Assembly: GCF_018474005.1 (NCBI RefSeq)
Contig: NZ_JAHCSH010000003.1
Span: 124,001 to 188,000, forward strand
Length of the DNA: 64,000 nucleotides
Source: Curvibacter sp. CHRR-16
GTDB taxonomy: Bacteria > Pseudomonadota > Gammaproteobacteria > Burkholderiales > Burkholderiaceae_C
Direction of reading: 5' to 3'
This document shows positions 57,004 through 64,000 of this stretch, in pieces. Both the position numbers and the translations under genes were made by a program. Every line of letters begins with the position of its first letter. Within the stretch, counting starts at the first letter, position 1. Under the pieces are notes generated by a model. That model had not been told where the DNA came from and ran no database searches. It worked only from the letters and a program-made list of their open reading frames with translations.

Positions 57004-58008
57004 TCAGTCCAACCACGCTTTGATGCGGCCAGACAATGCGCTGGTACTGATCCCGTAGCGATCATGCAGTGTGGGCAAAGCGCCGGCATCCAAATACGCA
57101 TCGGGTAACCCGGCCAATCTGAAGCGTGTTGGTTGCACACCGTTTTGCAGCAGACAGCTCGAAACGGCTTCACCCAGCCCCCCAATGACCGAGTGGTTTT
57201 CCGCTACGACCACGAGACGCGGTTTCGCCGCCACCTCGGCCAAGACAGCGGCCTCGTCAAGCGGTTTGATGGTGGGGCAATGCAGCACCGCCACTCCAAT
57301 GTTGTCGGCTTTGAGGGCTTGGGCTACTTCAAGAGCACGCATGGTCATGAAACCGCTGGAAATGATGAGCACCGCATCGCCATCGACCAAGCGCTTGGCT
57401 TTCCCCAACTCAAACTGGTAATCGTATTCATCCAGCACCAATGGCACGTTGCCGCGTAGCAAGCGCATGTACACAGGGCCGTTGTGCGCTGCTATTTGCG
57501 GTACGGCCTGCTCAATGTCGAGCGCATCGCAAGGGTCCACGATGGTCAAACCCGGAATGCCACGCATCATGGCCAAATCCTCGGTTGCTTGGTGGCTAGG
57601 GCCATAACCGGTCGTCAGTCCGGGCAGTGCGCAGCACATCTTGACGTTGAGGTTTTCTTCGGCAATGACTTGGTGGATGAAGTCGTATGCGCGGCGCGTT
57701 CCAAACACGGCATAGGTGGTGGCAAACGGAACCAAGCCTTCCTTGGCCATACCGCCAGCCGCCCCCATCAGGAGTTGCTCAGCCATGCCCATCTGGTAGA
57801 AGCGCTCCGGGTAGGCTTGGGCAAACAAATGCAAGTCGGTGTATTTGGCCAAGTCGGCCGTCATCCCAACAATCTCAGGCCGATTGGCCGCTAGTTCTAC
57901 CAGTGCCTTGCCAAACGGTGCCGCCTTCACACGCTGGCCTTCGCCAGCAATGGAAGCGATCATGGCAGAGGTGGTCAGGCGTGGTTTCTTCTCGGTTGCG
58001 GTGCTCAT
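57004..58008 (-). CDS. Transketolase-like enzyme, C-terminal (pyrimidine-binding and transketolase_C) subunit
   Basis: 334 residues. Pyr domain with the conserved thiamine-activating glutamate in RFYQMGMAEQLLMGAAGGMA, FATTYAVFGTRRAYDFIHQV, and GLTTGYGPSHQATEDLAMMR; then a transketolase_C domain with VVVAENHSVIGGLGEAVSSC. Overlaps the N-terminal subunit gene by four bases (ATGA). Split transketolases of this kind act in special sugar pathways rather than in the pentose phosphate pathway; the acceptor and donor are unknown. Confidence 0.88.
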   Translation of the reverse strand: MSTATEKKPRLTTSAMIASIAGEGQRVKAAPFGKALVELAANRPEIVGMTADLAKYTDLHLFAQAYPERFYQMGMAEQLLMGAAGGMAKEGLVPFATTYAVFGTRRAYDFIHQVIAEENLNVKMCCALPGLTTGYGPSHQATEDLAMMRGIPGLTIVDPCDALDIEQAVPQIAAHNGPVYMRLLRGNVPLVLDEYDYQFELGKAKRLVDGDAVLIISSGFMTMRALEVAQALKADNIGVAVLHCPTIKPLDEAAVLAEVAAKPRLVVVAENHSVIGGLGEAVSSCLLQNGVQPTRFRLAGLPDAYLDAGALPTLHDRYGISTSALSGRIKAWLD

Positions 58009-58847
58009 GCAGTGGCTCCTTGTGGTGCCGATTGGTCAAGAATGGCGAGGGCTTGCTGCCACTCGGGGGGATCAACCCGTATGAAGTGGTTCTTCTCGCG
58101 TGTCTCTAAGAAAGGGACTCCCTTGCCCATCAAAGTCTTGAACAAAATCACGCGGGGTTTGGGCTCTTTCAAGGCGCGTGCCGCATCAAATGCAGCCAAT
58201 ACAGCGGGCAGATCATTGCCATCCACCCGTTGCACATGCCAGCCAAATGCAGCCCACTTGTCATCCAAAGGCTCAAAGCCCAGCACCTTGCTGCTGGGGC
58301 CGTCGGCTTGCTGGTTGTTGATATCGACCAAACAAATCAGGTTGTCCAACTGGTGGTGAGCGGCTGACATAGCAGCCTCCCAGGTAGAGCCCTCATCGAG
58401 CTCCCCATCGCTCATGGAGTTGTAAACAAAAGCGGGGTTGCGCTTTTGTTTGAGGCCTAGCGCCATACCCACACCAATGACCAGTCCTTGGCCTAAGGAG
58501 CCACCGGAAATTTCCATGCCGGGTGTGTAGCTGGCCATTCCACTCATGGGCAGACGGCTGTCGTCGCTGCCGTAGGTTTCCAACTCTTCCTGCGCAATGA
58601 TGCCCGCCTCGATCAAAGCGGCGTAATGGGCGATGGCGTAGTGACCGTGTGACAGCAAAAACCGGTCACGCCCTTCCCACATCGGGTCTTCAGGTTGGAG
58701 GTTCAGCGCGTGACCATAGGCTACGGCCAGCACATCAGCCCAGCCCAAGGCTTGTCCTATATAGCCTTGGCCTTGAACCTCGCCCATGCGCAACGCGTAG
58801 CTGCGAATGCGGTGGGCGCAAGCCTGTAGTTGTTCCAAATTACTCAT
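58005..58847 (-). CDS. Transketolase-like enzyme, N-terminal (diphosphate-binding) subunit
   Basis: 280 residues. PP domain: LSHGHYAIAHYAALIEAG (substrate His), GGSLGQGLVIGVGMALGLKQ and the TPP motif, here MSDGELDEGSTWEAAMSAAH with LVDINNQQADG; the first glycine of GDG is serine. The end carries FKTLMGKGVPFLETREKNHF. Works with the following gene as an alpha2-beta2 transketolase. It lies 23 bases after the TRAP large-subunit gene. Confidence 0.88.
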   Translation of the reverse strand: MSNLEQLQACAHRIRSYALRMGEVQGQGYIGQALGWADVLAVAYGHALNLQPEDPMWEGRDRFLLSHGHYAIAHYAALIEAGIIAQEELETYGSDDSRLPMSGMASYTPGMEISGGSLGQGLVIGVGMALGLKQKRNPAFVYNSMSDGELDEGSTWEAAMSAAHHQLDNLICLVDINNQQADGPSSKVLGFEPLDDKWAAFGWHVQRVDGNDLPAVLAAFDAARALKEPKPRVILFKTLMGKGVPFLETREKNHFIRVDPPEWQQALAILDQSAPQGATA

Positions 58848-58870
58848 TGAAATACTCTCCTAGATACTGC

Positions 58871-60130
58871 TTAGTGGATCGTGAGCCAAGGCAGGTAGGC
58901 AAAGCCCAGCAGCAAACCAATAGCGACGATGTAGAAGGGAATCAGCTCCATCACGACATCGCCAATGCGTACCTTGGCAATGGTGCTGGTGATAAACAGC
59001 GTGGTGCCGATGGGCGGGTGGTACAGCCCGATTGATAGGTTCACGATCATCATGATGCCCAGCTGGATGGTGTCCATGCCCACAGCCGATGCCAAGGGCA
59101 CGAACATCGGTGTCAGCAGCAACACGGCAGCGGGCAGATCAATGAACATGCCGGTAGCTAGCATGATCAGGTTCATGGCCAAAATGATCAACCAAGGTGA
59201 CTGCAGGGTTTCCGTGGCAAAGCGGGTGAACGCCGCAGGTAACTGCTCGTATGTGACGATCCAGCCCACAATACTGGATGCCATGATGATCAGCAGCACC
59301 ACACCGCTAGAGATGCCAGCCTCTACCGCAGCATGTTTGAGCTTGGTGAGTGTCAAATCACGATAAACCAACCCCGACACCACCAGTGCGTACAAGGTGG
59401 ACATCACGCTCACTTCGGTAGGGGTGGCAATGCCAAAGCGCAGAAAAATGATGATCAACACCGGCATCAGAAGGGCTGGCCCGGCTTGCAATAACTGTTG
59501 GCCTAGTGCCCCCCACTCGAAAGGCGTGGTGTCGCGCGGAAAATTGCGGCGACGCCCTTGTATGTAGCACACCAGCATGAATCCACCGCACATGAGAAGA
59601 CCTGGGAGAATGCCTGCTACAAAGAGTGCACCAATCGACGCACCAGAGACCAAGGCATACACAATCATTGGGATGGAAGGTGGAATCAAAATGTCTATCG
59701 TGGCCGCTGCGGCCAATGTGCCAGCAGCAAACGGTGCCGGATAGCCCAGCTTCTTGAGCCAAGGTATCAGCATGGAACCAATTGCAGACGCATCCGCTAC
59801 AGCTGAACCGGATACACCTCCAAAGATGGTGGAGGACAGTACCCCCACCTGCGCAGGCCCTCCGTGTATGCGACCTATGAGCATGCTCAGCAAATTGACC
59901 AAACTTTGGCCCAGTTTTCCGCTCACCATCAATGCCCCGGTCAGCATGAAAAAGGGGATGGCAATGAGTGGAAAACTCTGTACTTGCGCAATCATCTGTT
60001 GAACCGCTAAATCAACAGGAATGCGGCCAAGCATGAGCAATGCCCCTACCGAGGACAACACAAGCGCATGAGCAATCGGTATGGAAGCGAGTGCGGCAAT
60101 AACGAACAATCCAATAATGAGTACGGTCAT
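58871..60130 (-). CDS. TRAP transporter large permease (DctM type)
   Basis: 419 residues from ATG 60130 (AAGGAG upstream); the frame upstream to 60235 overlaps the small permease and is rejected. About twelve membrane helices; family blocks FPLIAIPFFMLTGALMVSGK, GGVSGSAVADASAIGSMLIP (the conserved sodium/substrate region), AAATIDILIPPSIPMIVYAL, and NLSIGLYHPPIGTTLFITST. Overlaps the small permease gene by four bases. Confidence 0.92.
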   Translation of the reverse strand: MTVLIIGLFVIAALASIPIAHALVLSSVGALLMLGRIPVDLAVQQMIAQVQSFPLIAIPFFMLTGALMVSGKLGQSLVNLLSMLIGRIHGGPAQVGVLSSTIFGGVSGSAVADASAIGSMLIPWLKKLGYPAPFAAGTLAAAATIDILIPPSIPMIVYALVSGASIGALFVAGILPGLLMCGGFMLVCYIQGRRRNFPRDTTPFEWGALGQQLLQAGPALLMPVLIIIFLRFGIATPTEVSVMSTLYALVVSGLVYRDLTLTKLKHAAVEAGISSGVVLLIIMASSIVGWIVTYEQLPAAFTRFATETLQSPWLIILAMNLIMLATGMFIDLPAAVLLLTPMFVPLASAVGMDTIQLGIMMIVNLSIGLYHPPIGTTLFITSTIAKVRIGDVVMELIPFYIVAIGLLLGFAYLPWLTIH

Positions 60131-60633
60131 GGCGTAGCTCCTTGCGCATCGGTTGCGACTCCATAATTTCGCCATAACACGGGTATCTGGATCAGGGTAA
60201 CGACCGCCATCAGCACAAAGCCCAGCATCAAACAAACGACCGTGACGGAGCCTGGCACTTTGAGAATGGGGGTGTATTCATCCGCCGAAATTTCCATCAG
60301 TGGCAGCGTGGCCCATGTCAGTCCGAGGTAAAGCAAGGCCACGATGGCAGCACCACCAGCAAGCACCCAACGGCGGCTAGCGCCTAGGCGTTGGGTGAGC
60401 AACACCCCCGCAATGTGGGAACCGTGCTGTGCTGCCAGCACCACGCCCGACATGATGATCCAAGGGAACATCAACTCCGGCAGTTCGGATGCCCAAGCGA
60501 GACTGGTACCGGACATGTAGCGCAACGCCACATTGATACTCAAGATAAGAAATGTGAGTGCCAGCGTGACGTACAGTACTGAGCGACACGCGTACCCAAT
60601 ACTGCGGTTGACCCAATCCATAAAAGTATTCAT
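60127..60633 (-). CDS. TRAP transporter small permease (DctQ type)
   Basis: 168 residues, four membrane helices. VNRSIGYACRSVLYVTLALT, then the family block LAWASELPELMFPWIIMSGV (usual form: W.EE......W..F.G). Partner of the large permease and of the binding protein 21 bases upstream. Confidence 0.9.
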   Translation of the reverse strand: MNTFMDWVNRSIGYACRSVLYVTLALTFLILSINVALRYMSGTSLAWASELPELMFPWIIMSGVVLAAQHGSHIAGVLLTQRLGASRRWVLAGGAAIVALLYLGLTWATLPLMEISADEYTPILKVPGSVTVVCLMLGFVLMAVVTLIQIPVLWRNYGVATDAQGATP

Positions 60634-60654
60634 GGTGTTCTCCAGTCACCTTAC

Positions 60655-61641
60655 TCAGCGAGCGGCAGCAATCACTTTTTTGAGGTATGGGCCAATGGGT
60701 GTCGCCAGCCATTTATCATCTACAGCGGATGTAGCCTTGGCAAAAGCCGCCTTATCTACAGTGGTCACCAACACACCCTTCGCCTTGAGCTCGACTAACA
60801 GCTTGTCGTCGGCTTCTTGGGACAGTTTGCGTTGCAGCAACGTAGCCTCTGCTGCAGCCTCTTGGACGGCTTTTCGGTCGGCATCTGACAACTTATCCCA
60901 AGTGCGCTTACTCATGAGAAAGGGTGTCATTTGGAACATGTGGCTAGTCAGTGCCAAATGCTTTTGCACTTCATACAACTTGCTTGCATGGATATTGACC
61001 AAGGGGTTCTCTTGACCATCCACCACGCCTTGCTGCAGGGCAACATACAACTCAGCGAACTTGATCTGCTGTGGATCAGCACCCAAGGCTTGCATGATGT
61101 CAACCAGCACAGCGTCAGGCGGAGTGCGCATTTTGAGCCCCTTCATATCCTCCACCTTATTGATTGGGTGCTTGCTGTTGGTCATGTGGCGGATTCCGTT
61201 ATCCCAATAACCCAATACCACCATGCCTTTTTCCGCCGATTTTTGGGCTAGCTCTTGACCCAAAGGGCCATCCAGCAATTTGAAGGCTTGTGCAGGTGTT
61301 GAAAACAAAAAGGGCATGCCGTAGGCCGCGTATTCGGGTACGGCAGCGGAAACAGCACCTTGTGAATTAGCAGACATGTCCAACGCACCTGTACGCAGCG
61401 CTGTGACCATGGCTGCATCGTCCCCCAGCTGGGCAGAAGGTGCAACCTGCACTTCGATGCGGCCTGCGGTTTTCGCCTTCAGGATTTCTGCAAACTTGAC
61501 AGCAGCCTCATGGCGCGGATTGCCAGGTGCTGCCCCATGGCCCAAGGTAAGTTTGATAGCTTGGGCTTGCGCTGCCATCGGCAAGGCAGCTAGCAGAGCT
61601 GTAGTGATGACCAGTGTACGGATAAATTTGTGGCGTTGCAT
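60655..61641 (-). CDS. TRAP transporter substrate-binding protein (DctP type)
   Basis: 328 residues from ATG 61641 (GAGGAGA upstream). Signal peptide FIRTLVITTALLAALPMAAQ, mature KLTLGHGAAPGNPRHEAAVK. The DctP fold is visible in GRIEVQVAPSAQLGDDAAMV, MKGLKMRTPPDAVLVDIMQA (the conserved carboxylate-binding arginine is in KMRTP), FAELYVALQQGVVDGQENPL. Most such proteins bind organic acids or sugar acids; the ligand is not known. The paired genes suggest a polyhydroxy acid or ketose-related compound. Confidence 0.91.
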   Translation of the reverse strand: MQRHKFIRTLVITTALLAALPMAAQAQAIKLTLGHGAAPGNPRHEAAVKFAEILKAKTAGRIEVQVAPSAQLGDDAAMVTALRTGALDMSANSQGAVSAAVPEYAAYGMPFLFSTPAQAFKLLDGPLGQELAQKSAEKGMVVLGYWDNGIRHMTNSKHPINKVEDMKGLKMRTPPDAVLVDIMQALGADPQQIKFAELYVALQQGVVDGQENPLVNIHASKLYEVQKHLALTSHMFQMTPFLMSKRTWDKLSDADRKAVQEAAAEATLLQRKLSQEADDKLLVELKAKGVLVTTVDKAAFAKATSAVDDKWLATPIGPYLKKVIAAAR

Positions 61642-61676
61642 TGTGTGTCTCCTCTTGTGTTTATGGGTCAAAAAAA

Positions 61677-62426
61677 TCAGTGAATGAGCATGCCGCCATT
61701 CACATCCAGCGTGATACCCGTGCAATACGCCGACAGAGCGCTTGCCAAAAATACGCAGGCCCCCGCGATGTCATCAGCACGGCCCAATCGAGCAAGCGGT
61801 ACTGTCTCGGCAATCTCTGCTTTCTTCTCTTCGGTGAGCTTGCCCTTGATGATGTCCGTACCAATGAGCCCTGGAGTAATGCAATTGACGCGGATGTTTT
61901 CAGGGCCAAACTCGCGGGCCATTGCGCGCGCCAAACCCAACACACCGGCCTTGGCCGCCGAGTAATGCGGTCCGCCCAAAATACCGCCGCCGCGCTGCGC
62001 GGATACCGACGAAATGCACACAATGGAACCGCTTTGCTGCGCACGCATAGTGGGTAACACGGCTTGGGACATGTAGAGCGTGCCACGCAAACTCACATCC
62101 AAAATGCGGTCATAGTCGGCACCGGTGATCTCCAGTGTCTTGACTGGTTGGGTAATGCCGGCGTTATTCACCAGGGTGTCAATACGTCCAAATGCATGCA
62201 AGACCGCCGCAACTGCTGCATCGCACGATGCCTTGTCCGTGACATCAGCTACCAAGCCGATATGGCCTGCACCCAGCTGAGCGGCCGCTTCAGCAGGATT
62301 AGCGCGCTCCAGATCCAGCACCGCTACGCGTGCACCCTGCGCGGCCATCATCCGTGCAGTGGCAAAACCCAAACCATTGACACCAGCGCCACCCGTGATG
62401 ATGGCCACCTGATCTTTCAACAACAT
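61677..62426 (-). CDS. Short-chain dehydrogenase/reductase
   Basis: 249 residues from ATG 62426 (AAGGAGA upstream). NAD(P) motif VAIITGGAGVNGLGFATARM, acidic residue after strand 2 (VAVLDLERAN, which favours NAD), NNAG motif DTLVNNAGITQ, catalytic Ser-Tyr-Lys (CISSVSAQRG, HYSAAKAGVLGLARA). GLIGTDIIKGKLTEEKKAEI covers the substrate lid. First gene of the operon with the TRAP transporter and split transketolase, so it probably oxidises a polyol or hydroxy acid to the ketose or keto acid used by the transketolase. Confidence 0.9.
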   Translation of the reverse strand: MLLKDQVAIITGGAGVNGLGFATARMMAAQGARVAVLDLERANPAEAAAQLGAGHIGLVADVTDKASCDAAVAAVLHAFGRIDTLVNNAGITQPVKTLEITGADYDRILDVSLRGTLYMSQAVLPTMRAQQSGSIVCISSVSAQRGGGILGGPHYSAAKAGVLGLARAMAREFGPENIRVNCITPGLIGTDIIKGKLTEEKKAEIAETVPLARLGRADDIAGACVFLASALSAYCTGITLDVNGGMLIH

Positions 62427-62557
62427 AACGCTTGTCTCCTTGGAATTGACACAGTGACAAGAGATGCCCTGTTCACCTAGCTGCGCGCCTTGCAAGGCTG
62501 TGATGCGCAGGGTCTGTCTCTTGTTCTGTGTCCAGATTCTGGGATTGGCATATCCTG

Positions 62558-62600
62558 ATGACAAGCGATTAAATGCCAGCGTAAGATGACCGTTTGTCAT
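62558..62600. promoter_or_regulatory. Candidate LysR operator between the SDR operon and its regulator
   Basis: ATGACCGTTTGTCAT (62586-62600) is a dyad with arms ATGAC/GTCAT; a further ATGAC half-site lies at 62558-62562, 28 bases upstream. The site is in the 194-base divergent gap. Confidence 0.45.
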
Positions 62601-62620
62601 TTGATGTCAGGGTTGCCACC

Positions 62621-63526
62621 ATGTCTGCACTCCCACCAATTGCCAACTTGCAAGCCTTCGAAGCAGTGGCACGCCGCAAGAGTTTTGCATTGGCTGCAGC
62701 GGAGTTGCACCTCACCGCTTCTGCCGTCAGTCACCAGATTGCCCGCTTGGAGGCGCAACTGGACATCCGCTTGTTTGAACGCAGTGCCCACGGGGTGCGT
62801 CTGAGCCCTGCCGGGGAGCACTACCTGATGCATGTGAAAACGGCTATATCCGCTATCGCATCAGCCACCGAGGATTTGCGCAAAGGTATTCGCAATAGCC
62901 TGTATGTGCATTCCGCACCCAGCATCGCCAGCCTATGGCTCATGCCCCGCTTGCACCGCTTTGCGCAAGCCCATCCCGACATTTCTCTCAATCTCTCTGC
63001 AGCCCATACGCCCAGCGACTTTGCTTTGGGCCAAGCCGATGTGGATATACGGTACGGTATCCCGCAATGGGGTGATTTGGTCGTAGAACCCTTGTTTGAA
63101 GAGTCCATCGTTCCCTTGGCAAGTCCCGCCTTTATCAAGCGGCATAAGCTCAAGAAGATTGCCCAATTGCTGGATGTCCCCCTGATTCAAAGCAATGTGA
63201 GCGTGGTGCAATGGTCTGACTGGTTTGCCCGCTATGCCACTTTGCGTGCGCCCGATCGTTTCCCCGTGCGGTTTGACCGTGCACAAATGTCACTCGATGC
63301 CGCCACGCAGGGGTTGGGCGTGGCACTGGAAAGCGCCGTCAATGCTGGTGGACACTTGGCCGAAGGAAAGTTGATTGCCCCCTTTGGCATGGACAAAGCC
63401 ATTCGGGTCAAGGCCCATTTTGCGGTTTACCCCCCCAGGCACGCCAAACGTCCCGTGGTCGAGGCGTTCCTTTCTTGGCTCCACACAGAGGCAGCAGAAG
63501 CTGCAAAAACATCAAGGTCGCCCTAG
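62621..63526 (+). CDS. LysR-type regulator, GcvA-like
   Basis: 301 residues from ATG 62621 (an in-frame TTG lies at 62594). LPPIANLQAFEAVARRKSFA with LHLTASAVSHQIARLEAQLD is the GcvA-like winged helix; the effector domain reads IASLWLMPRLHRFAQAHPDI and FALGQADVDIRYGIPQWGDL, both typical of GcvA-type proteins. It is divergent from the SDR/TRAP/transketolase operon and probably activates it on binding the pathway substrate. Confidence 0.9.
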   Translation: MSALPPIANLQAFEAVARRKSFALAAAELHLTASAVSHQIARLEAQLDIRLFERSAHGVRLSPAGEHYLMHVKTAISAIASATEDLRKGIRNSLYVHSAPSIASLWLMPRLHRFAQAHPDISLNLSAAHTPSDFALGQADVDIRYGIPQWGDLVVEPLFEESIVPLASPAFIKRHKLKKIAQLLDVPLIQSNVSVVQWSDWFARYATLRAPDRFPVRFDRAQMSLDAATQGLGVALESAVNAGGHLAEGKLIAPFGMDKAIRVKAHFAVYPPRHAKRPVVEAFLSWLHTEAAEAAKTSRSP

Positions 63527-63529
63527 GCG

Positions 63530-64000
63530 CTACAAACCACACCCGCGCAGCACCAATCCCACTACGTGGTCGGTGGCGCGCTCAAAGTCACTGGCACGCA
63601 GAGTGGACTGCCCCATGACGGCGCAAATTTGCACATCAAAGTCGGCATAGGTTTGGGTGGCAGCCCAGATGGTGAAAAACAGCTGCATACCATCGACCGG
63701 GGCCATGCGGCCTTGCTCTACCCAGTACTGCACCACTGCCGCCTTCTCTAGCACCAGAAGGCGCAGCTCGGTGGCCAGCAGTTCTTGCACAACCTGCGCA
63801 CCGTGCAAAATTTCATTGGCCCACACCTTGGAGGCATCGGGTCGTTCGGCCGACAAGGCCATCTTGGCGCGGATGTAGCGCTCCAACGCGGTCCTGGGGT
63901 CGGCATCGCGGGTGATGCCGTGGGCGGGCATGAGCCAGTCGCTCAGGATGCGCTCCAGCACCGCGCGGTACAGCGCTTGTTTGGAGCCAAAGTAGTAGTG
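63530..64000 (-). CDS. TetR-family regulator, RutR-like, 5' end outside window
   Basis: The frame runs off the window at 64000, where it reads HYYFGSKQALYRAVLERILS, the end of the TetR DNA-binding domain. The rest is a helical ligand domain with AALERYIRAKMALSA-like helices and FFTIWAATQTYADFDVQICA followed by VMGQ, the wording of the YcdC/RutR C-terminal domain. RutR senses uracil and thymine in E. coli; whether this protein does so is not known. The gene converges on the LysR gene with a three-base gap. Confidence 0.85.
   Translation of the reverse strand, partial: HYYFGSKQALYRAVLERILSDWLMPAHGITRDADPRTALERYIRAKMALSAERPDASKVWANEILHGAQVVQELLATELRLLVLEKAAVVQYWVEQGRMAPVDGMQLFFTIWAATQTYADFDVQICAVMGQSTLRASDFERATDHVVGLVLRGCGL

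Overview
The window looks like a chromosomal piece of a betaproteobacterium of the order Burkholderiales, most likely family Comamonadaceae. The grounds are the roughly 55-60 % GC coding style, protein families such as NhaR, TRAP transporters and the Burkholderiales-type ssu operon with a trailing Mop-domain gene, and one copy of an intergenic repeat (30301-30357) that I recognise as the kind scattered through Comamonadaceae genomes. No rRNA, tRNA, CRISPR array or intact mobile element was seen.

Layout. 1-2061: C-terminal part of a chemotaxis receptor. 2058-6310: an MdtABC-type RND efflux pair. 6478-11824: a second RND pair in one operon with a DUF2892 membrane protein, a single-domain rhodanese and a CsoR-family repressor; two CsoR-like palindromes lie in and next to its core promoter. 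11906-13448: an Rrf2 regulator and NhaR. 13426-17904: a thiamine-diphosphate enzyme and an FAD dehydrogenase with a divergent AraC regulator. 17901-25378: a pectin-oligomer operon (enolase-superfamily enzyme, TogMNAB-type ABC importer, oligogalacturonate lyase) with a divergent GntR/FCD regulator and a clear terminator.

25583-31435: sulfonate operon (sulfate-type binding protein, ssuEADCB, Mop protein). 31436-34531: an accessory patch with an AT-rich acyltransferase, an IS5-family transposase remnant, a TMEM175-like channel and a VapC toxin whose antitoxin has lost its DNA-binding half. 34552-44367: a complete L-rhamnose operon of the rhizobial type (rhaD-I-S-T-P-Q-M-K) with a divergent LysR regulator. 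45488-46870: a small accessory patch (conserved small protein, truncated orphan antitoxin, AT-rich membrane protein).

47038-56228: sulfur and methionine metabolism (metY, CysB-type regulator, aminotransferase, sulfate-binding protein, cysTWA, interrupted by an MFS exporter). 56346-56945: outer-membrane protein. 57004-62426: a split transketolase, a DctPQM-type TRAP importer and an SDR dehydrogenase in one operon with a divergent LysR regulator; this is the best candidate for an uncharacterised catabolic pathway. 63530-64000: a partial RutR-like TetR regulator.

Together the genes describe a heterotroph that imports plant cell-wall sugars (oligogalacturonides, rhamnose), scavenges sulfur from sulfate and sulfonates, and carries export or detoxification operons. 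All functional statements rest on reading motifs and remembered family features; no database search was run.
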